Assembly: GCA_903842025.1 (NCBI GenBank)
Contig: CAIMKX010000038.1
Coordinates: 1 to 50,524 of the forward strand
DNA from: an uncultured bacterium
GTDB lineage: Bacteria; Patescibacteriota; Minisyncoccia; Phycocordibacterales; PALSA-1337
Length of the DNA stretch: 50,524 nt
Direction: 5' to 3'
Shown: one piece after another, positions 45,472 through 50,524 of the stretch
Layout: every line of letters starts with the position of its first letter
Numbering within the stretch: position 1 is the stretch's first letter
Translations under genes and position numbers: made by a program
Notes under the pieces: generated by a model
Database searches by the model: none
What the model was told of the DNA's origin: nothing
What the model saw: only the letters and a program-made list of their open reading frames with translations

Positions 45472-46146
45472 ATGTCCCATACAGTTCACCCATATTCTCA
45501 TAGGCTAGGCATCATCCGCGATTGGAAGAGTCGTTGGTTTTTGGTTGATAAGAATTACCGCACCGCTCTTAAGGCCGATCTCCTCATCCGTGAATTTTTG
45601 ACCAAGCAACTTCGTGCCAACTATTTGGGTGGTATTGATATAGAGAGAAATCAGAAGACTTTGAGGGTTATCATTAAAACTTCTCGCCCGGGTATGCTTA
45701 TCGGCAAGGCTGGCGACGGGGTGGTCAAATTACGTGAGAAGGTCCTTCGGCTTCTTAGGGAAAATAAGGCCATTGTTGTCGGTCAAGAATTGAAAATGGA
45801 CATTGAAGAAGTTCGCAGTCCTGAATCCAATGCCGCTATCGCCGCCATGATGGTTGCCGAATCACTCGAAAAGCGCTTGCCATTCCGCAGGGTTATGAAG
45901 CAGTCGATCGAAAAGATCATGGCAAACAAAGAAGTGCAGGGAATCCGTATTCACCTTGGAGGTCGTTTGGGAGGAGCAGAGATCGCCAGGAGTGAAGATA
46001 TGAAAAAGGGTCGGATTCCGCTTCAGACTTTGCGCGCTGATATCGATTTTGCCAGGGAAAAGGCCCATATGACCTATGGTGATATCGGGATCAAAGTCTG
46101 GATCTATAAGGGAGAAGTTTTCAAGAAAGATCAAAAAAATTCTTAA
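45472..46146 (+). CDS. rpsC: 30S ribosomal protein S3
   Basis: KH domain RPGMLIGKAGDGVVKLREKV; GRLGGAEIARSE. Confidence 0.97.
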   Translation: MSHTVHPYSHRLGIIRDWKSRWFLVDKNYRTALKADLLIREFLTKQLRANYLGGIDIERNQKTLRVIIKTSRPGMLIGKAGDGVVKLREKVLRLLRENKAIVVGQELKMDIEEVRSPESNAAIAAMMVAESLEKRLPFRRVMKQSIEKIMANKEVQGIRIHLGGRLGGAEIARSEDMKKGRIPLQTLRADIDFAREKAHMTYGDIGIKVWIYKGEVFKKDQKNS

Positions 46147-46169
46147 TGTAAAGATCAAAAATTACTACC

Positions 46170-46595
46170 ATGCTATTTCCTAAAAAAGTCAAACATCGCA
46201 AGTGGTTTACCATGAGAATGCATCCCTTGAAGGAGGCGGCTCATGCCGATACTCGAGGCATCGAGGTTTCCTTCGGTTCTTTTGGTTTGAAGGCCATGAA
46301 ATATGCCCGCATCACGTCGAACCAGATCGAAGCGGCTCGTAAAGTCATGGCTCGTTATGCAACGAAGTCCGGCAAAGTTTGGATCAGAGTTTTTCCGGAC
46401 CATCCATATACGCAGAAACCTGCCGAAGTAAAGATGGGAAAAGGGAAGGGTGACCCAGTCGGATTTATCGCTGAAGTCAAACCAGGCAAGATCATGTTTG
46501 AGATCGACGGCGTTGAACCAGCCGTTGCCGCCGAAGCCTTACGTAAGGCAGGAACGAAACTTCCTGTCAAAACCAAGATTGTTGCCCGTATCTAA
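46170..46595 (+). CDS. rplP: 50S ribosomal protein L16
   Basis: ITSNQIEAARKVMAR, VWIRVFPDHPYTQKPAEVKMGKGKG. Confidence 0.96.
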   Translation: MLFPKKVKHRKWFTMRMHPLKEAAHADTRGIEVSFGSFGLKAMKYARITSNQIEAARKVMARYATKSGKVWIRVFPDHPYTQKPAEVKMGKGKGDPVGFIAEVKPGKIMFEIDGVEPAVAAEALRKAGTKLPVKTKIVARI

Positions 46596-46627
46596 CCTCT
46601 TATCTCTTAACTCCTACCTCTACTCTC

Positions 46628-46819
46628 ATGAAAATGAAAGAAATCACAATCAAAACCGCCTCTGATTTGACCAAAATGCTGGCCGAAAAGCACGAGGCTC
46701 TACGAGTCTTTCGATTCGGTACGGCCGGAGCCAGGAGTAAGAATGTCAAAGAAGGCCAGACGATCAGGAAGGATATTGCTCGGATAATGACGGCTTTGAC
46801 GGCAAAGAAGAAGGAATAG
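46628..46819 (+). CDS. rpmC: 50S ribosomal protein L29
   Basis: Small basic ORF in the canonical position; EALRVFRFGTAGARSKNVKEGQTIRKDIARIMT. Confidence 0.88.
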   Translation: MKMKEITIKTASDLTKMLAEKHEALRVFRFGTAGARSKNVKEGQTIRKDIARIMTALTAKKKE

Positions 46820-46908
46820 CAAAGCAAGTTAGAGTTAAGAGGTTAGAGGTTAGAAAATTTTGGAAAACCTAGACATTTCAACAGAAATCAAGTAGTATCA
46901 GCAATCAC

Positions 46909-47166
46909 ATGACCAATACCCAACCAGTGGAAAAAACCTTGAGACGCCAGACATTCAGCGGTATTGTCGTGTCCGATAAGATGAAGGATACGGTCAATGT
47001 GGAGATCAAGCGTTTCGTAAAGCATACCAAGTTCCACAAATTCCAGTCCAAGAAGACCAAACTTATGGCTCACGATCCTGGCAATACCAAGAAGATCGGT
47101 GATAAGGTCACAATCGAAGCTTGCCGACCGATTTCCAAGAATAAGGCCTTTAAAGTAATTGCTTAA
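46909..47166 (+). CDS. rpsQ: 30S ribosomal protein S17
   Basis: FSGIVVSDKMKDTVNVEIKRFVKHTKFHKF, IEACRPISKNKAFKV. Confidence 0.95.
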   Translation: MTNTQPVEKTLRRQTFSGIVVSDKMKDTVNVEIKRFVKHTKFHKFQSKKTKLMAHDPGNTKKIGDKVTIEACRPISKNKAFKVIA

Positions 47167-47186
47167 TGTAAAGATTAAAATTCAAA

Positions 47187-47558
47187 ATGATCCAACCAAG
47201 AACGATAGTAAATATTGCTGACAATTCCGGTGCCAAGATCGGGCGCATTTTCAAAGTTCTTGGAGCGACTCGCAAGCGTTATGCTGAGATCGGTGAGATG
47301 GTCATCCTTTCCGTCCAGAAAGCTGAGCCTCGCAAAGCCATCAAGAAGAAAGATGTTTTGCGCGCTGTAGTCGTCCGCCAGGTCAAACCTTTGCGCCGCA
47401 AAGATGGATCCTATATTCGTTTTGATGAAAATGCCGTGGTTATTATTGAAAAGGAGAAGAATGAGCCGATCGCCGGACGTATATTCGGTCCGATCCCTCG
47501 CGAAGTCGGTGAAGCAGGTTTCAAGACTATCGCTTCCAAGGCCGCCGAAATAGTTTAA
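47187..47558 (+). CDS. rplN: 50S ribosomal protein L14
   Basis: MIQPRTIVNIADNSGAK...RIFGPIPREV. Confidence 0.97.
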   Translation: MIQPRTIVNIADNSGAKIGRIFKVLGATRKRYAEIGEMVILSVQKAEPRKAIKKKDVLRAVVVRQVKPLRRKDGSYIRFDENAVVIIEKEKNEPIAGRIFGPIPREVGEAGFKTIASKAAEIV

Positions 47559-47563
47559 ATATC

Positions 47564-47800
47564 ATGAAGATCAAAAAAGGCGACAACGTAATAATCCGCT
47601 CAGGCGATGACAAAGGCAAGACCGGCAAGGTTGTCAAAGCTTTTCCGCGTTTGAATAAGATTGTCATTGAGGGTTTGAATACGGTCAAGAAGCACCAGAG
47701 GGCCCGTAAGGAAGGGCAGAAGGGGCAGACCGTCACAGTTTCGATGCCGATGGATGTTTCGAAGGTTATGAAGGTGGAGGATGTTAAGCCGAAGAAGTAA
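47564..47800 (+). CDS. rplX: 50S ribosomal protein L24
   Basis: MKIKKGDNVIIRSGDDKGKTGKVVKAFPRLNKIVIEGLN. Confidence 0.95.
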   Translation: MKIKKGDNVIIRSGDDKGKTGKVVKAFPRLNKIVIEGLNTVKKHQRARKEGQKGQTVTVSMPMDVSKVMKVEDVKPKK

Positions 47801-47855
47801 TATTCAGATACGATTCACCAATAACTATTAACCATCAACCATTTACCAAATTCCC

Positions 47856-48416
47856 ATGTCATACAAAACCGTTGCCGAACTGAATAAGAATTCCTATGCC
47901 GCTCTCAAGGACTCTTTGAAGCTGACCAATCCGATGCAGGCGCCAAAGCTCACCAAGATCGTTGTTTCTTGCGGTTTCGGTTCCGTCAAAGACAAAAACA
48001 AGATCGCTCTTATTGCCGATCGCCTGGCTCGCATCACCGGCCAGAAGCCAGCCGTCCGTGTGACCAAGAAAGCTATTGCCACCTTCAAGACTCGCCAAGG
48101 TGATCCGATCGGTTACCAGATCACTCTTCGTGGCAAGCGCATGACCGAATTCCTCGATCGTCTCATCAATATCGCTCTGCCTCGCACCAAAGACTTCCGC
48201 GGCCTTTCCCGCGATTCCGTTGACGCTATGGGCAACTACACGATGGGTGTAAAGGAACATACTATCTTTGCCGAAACCGCCGACGAAGACCTCAAGGATG
48301 TTTTCGGATTTGCAATTACAATTGTTACAACTTCAAATAATAAAAAGGCTACTTTAGCTTTCCTCGAACATATCGGAATGCCTCTCAAGAAAGAAGGGGA
48401 AGGGGAGAGGAAATAG
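47856..48416 (+). CDS. rplE: 50S ribosomal protein L5
   Basis: MQAPKLTKIVVSCGFG, RLINIALPRTKDFRGLSRDSVDAMGNYTMGVKEH. Confidence 0.96.
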   Translation: MSYKTVAELNKNSYAALKDSLKLTNPMQAPKLTKIVVSCGFGSVKDKNKIALIADRLARITGQKPAVRVTKKAIATFKTRQGDPIGYQITLRGKRMTEFLDRLINIALPRTKDFRGLSRDSVDAMGNYTMGVKEHTIFAETADEDLKDVFGFAITIVTTSNNKKATLAFLEHIGMPLKKEGEGERK

Positions 48417-48450
48417 TTTAAGCCTTCAATCAATATCGGAAAAGTATTAA

Positions 48451-48475
48451 ACCGTGACGTTTTGTCACGGTTTTG
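48451..48475 (+). terminator. terminator after rplE
   Basis: ACCGTGAC-gtttt-GTCACGGT followed by TTTGC. Confidence 0.7.
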
Positions 48476-48499
48476 CAATATACGTAAAATCATTATAGG

Positions 48500-49606
48500 A
48501 TGTTTCTACAATACCAAAAAGCCAAAATGATCTCATCTTCAGCAGATCCAGTGATAATTATAGACAAACTACATGGCATGTATTTGTTTCTTGGTGGTAT
48601 TGCAAATACTGTGTCCGACATTGCCTTGATGTTGATAGGTGTGACAATCGCAGTTTTTGTGCTCTCAGTTACTTTCTTGGGAAAGGCTGCCAAAGTTGCA
48701 AAGGAAAAAAAGATAGAGGCAGAGCAAAAGAGTAGCCAAGACTTTGATAAATGTATAGCTGAGTTAAAACAAAAAATAATTGATAATCCGCACGACATTG
48801 GCGGACTCAAAAAAGAAATTCTGACACTTGAAACAAAGAAAAAATACACTGATAATGTTATTTCTGAGTTAGATAGTAAATATAACGCGCTAGGTCTGAG
48901 GAAAAGTGTTTTAATTCCGGGATTTGCGCTCTTAATGAGTACAATATTAGGCAAATTGACTTTTTTCGGTGAAAGTATTTGGTATATGATCATATTTATT
49001 ATCACAGGAGTGCTATTTTATTATGGAGTCAAAAAAATAATCATAAGTCTTCAGTCTGTTGAGTATTTTTCTCTGAATATCAAAGATGATCAATCGGAGC
49101 AAATGCAAAATGCGGTCATTAAGTCATTAAAGTTTGTTGAAGAGACAAAACATGAACTGCCGATACAGGATGCACTCCTTCAGGCTCTAAGATCTATTGA
49201 GGAAACAAAGGAGCCTAAGCCGTTAATTTTATTTGATGAGAAGCCACCAATAATTTTAAAACTAAATACTGAGGGAAAAATTAATTTTCAGGTCGATTTG
49301 AAAGAACCAGGTAACATAGAAGCTAGAAATGTTGATGTTTGGTTTTTACTATCTCCGGAAATTGAGATCTTAGCAAGTCCCAATTCTTCATCACCGTTTA
49401 AACAAGGTCAAAATTTTTGTATACCGAATGCAAATACCGTAAGATTTAAGTTCAATTTAGTTAAAAAACACACTAAATCGTCGGGTGTTTTAAAATTGAA
49501 AGCTAAGGCAACCGGAGAGTTTAAACTGAGGTATAAGGCTGATTGCGATAATCATGCTGAATCTGTAAGTGCGGATAAAGAAATTGGAATTATAGTTCTT
49601 AATTGA
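48500..49606 (+). CDS. hypothetical membrane protein with coiled coil
   Basis: 368-aa ORF with N-terminal TM, lysine-rich helix, a TM pair and a soluble C-terminus. Confidence 0.6.
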   Translation: MFLQYQKAKMISSSADPVIIIDKLHGMYLFLGGIANTVSDIALMLIGVTIAVFVLSVTFLGKAAKVAKEKKIEAEQKSSQDFDKCIAELKQKIIDNPHDIGGLKKEILTLETKKKYTDNVISELDSKYNALGLRKSVLIPGFALLMSTILGKLTFFGESIWYMIIFIITGVLFYYGVKKIIISLQSVEYFSLNIKDDQSEQMQNAVIKSLKFVEETKHELPIQDALLQALRSIEETKEPKPLILFDEKPPIILKLNTEGKINFQVDLKEPGNIEARNVDVWFLLSPEIEILASPNSSSPFKQGQNFCIPNANTVRFKFNLVKKHTKSSGVLKLKAKATGEFKLRYKADCDNHAESVSADKEIGIIVLN

Positions 49607-49671
49607 GGCGTTCAATTATTTCTTAGCCTTTTGTTCTTTACAGGCGTAACTGTTTGGACTAAAATGCGGGT

Positions 49672-49887
49672 ATGAAGAAAATCGATGAAAAAATCATAGA
49701 AAGCCCTGATTTATCAATCTTGAAGGAAGAACACGTCAATAAATGGGTGGCTTTGTCGGTAGATTACAAAAAACTCCTAGCCATTGGTGAGAGTCTTTCA
49801 GCTGTGCTTGAAAAAGCAAAAGCTTACAGCGAAAAGGTGATTATAAAAGTCTTGCCGGATTTGGGATATGCTCCGGTAGTTTCCTAA
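49672..49887 (+). CDS. DUF5678-like small protein
   Basis: KEEHVNKWVALSVDYKKLLAIGESLSAVLEKAKAY. Confidence 0.6.
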   Translation: MKKIDEKIIESPDLSILKEEHVNKWVALSVDYKKLLAIGESLSAVLEKAKAYSEKVIIKVLPDLGYAPVVS

Positions 49888-49901
49888 TCTTTTGTAAACG
49901 A

Positions 49902-50339
49902 ATGAAGTTCAAATATTCTGTTGCAAGTACAAGATCTGGAACTTTGACTGATTCGAGGGGTCGTATGGTAAAACGTCCTATAGTTTGGTTATCTCTTGCT
50001 GGCAAGAATGGAGAATGTGTTGATGTGCCAGCCATCATTGATTCAGGCGCTGATACATCTACAATAAATATCCAATACGCTGATTTCATGGGAATAAAGT
50101 TTGATAATACAAGGCAGAGGAATATTATAGGCATAGGGAAAGGTCATGTTCCGGTCTATCAAGGAAACTTCAAATTCAAAATCAAAGAAATGGGTGATGA
50201 ATTAAATGTCCCAGCATGGTATGTTGATAGCGAAAATGTGAATATTTTGCTTGGTCAAGAGTTTTTCTTTGATTATTTCAGAATAAAATTTGAGAAAGAT
50301 CACGATACTTTCGAGCTAACACATTCGAAGAATATATAA
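49902..50339 (+). CDS. retropepsin-like aspartyl protease domain protein
   Basis: VPAIIDSGADTSTINIQYADFMGI (DSGAD motif), VNILLGQEFFFDYF. Confidence 0.8.
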   Translation: MKFKYSVASTRSGTLTDSRGRMVKRPIVWLSLAGKNGECVDVPAIIDSGADTSTINIQYADFMGIKFDNTRQRNIIGIGKGHVPVYQGNFKFKIKEMGDELNVPAWYVDSENVNILLGQEFFFDYFRIKFEKDHDTFELTHSKNI

Positions 50340-50524
50340 AAGTGGGGTACAATTTGTACCCTGGTTGAAGGTACTTCTGACTCGGTAACCCCTCACACCC
50401 CTCCTCGACCTAATCGCCGCCCTGTGAATAACAACACAGTTGTTTCGTTTCATCCATGTTAAAATATATGTCGTAATGAGTTTAACTGACAACGAAATCA
50501 GAGAACGAATGGTTGAACTTCACA

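Noticed and set aside
50341-50365. GGGTACAATTTGTACCC palindrome near the right edge
   Set aside because: Too short and isolated to distinguish from a weak terminator or chance; no partner motif found.
1-50524. tRNA or rRNA genes
   Set aside because: No cloverleaf or conserved rRNA segment was recognised by eye; a tRNAscan/Infernal run would be needed to be certain.

Overview
The window is ordinary chromosome, probably from a Patescibacteria/CPR-type bacterium. This lineage call is an inference from the streamlined gene content, the interrupted str/S10 ribosomal cluster and the type IV pilus genes. It encodes dinD, nusA, a pilus cluster, tpiA-pgk, a MntA/HepT-like toxin-antitoxin pair, recJ, RNase H, a ComEC split over two genes, SOD, rpsL-rpsG-fusA-tuf and an S10 operon broken by accessory inserts. 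The standout is a pair of diversity-generating retroelement (DGR) loci. Locus 1 (13.6-16.3 kb) is complete: target gene with VR, terminator, TR, antisense Avd-like gene and RT. VR1 and TR1 are both 134 bp and differ at about 21 positions by hand count, every one at a TR adenine. Locus 2 (42.96-44.6 kb) lies inside the S10 operon between rplB and rpsS. It has a target gene with VR and a TR (about 15 A-only changes plus one 3-nt indel), but avd and the 5' two thirds of the RT are missing. Both target genes share a -35/-10 promoter with 17-bp spacing, a 12-nt box and a long 5'-leader hairpin. Both TRs share an upstream RNA-like leader whose hairpin shows compensatory changes. The avd gene carries an in-frame (CT)12 tract, which suggests phase-variable mutagenesis. 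A second candidate system is a duplicated regulatory module in front of both comEC parts, with paired palindromes and ATTTTATC boxes at exact 22/22/11-nt spacing. All comparisons were done by eye; no database search or folding was run.
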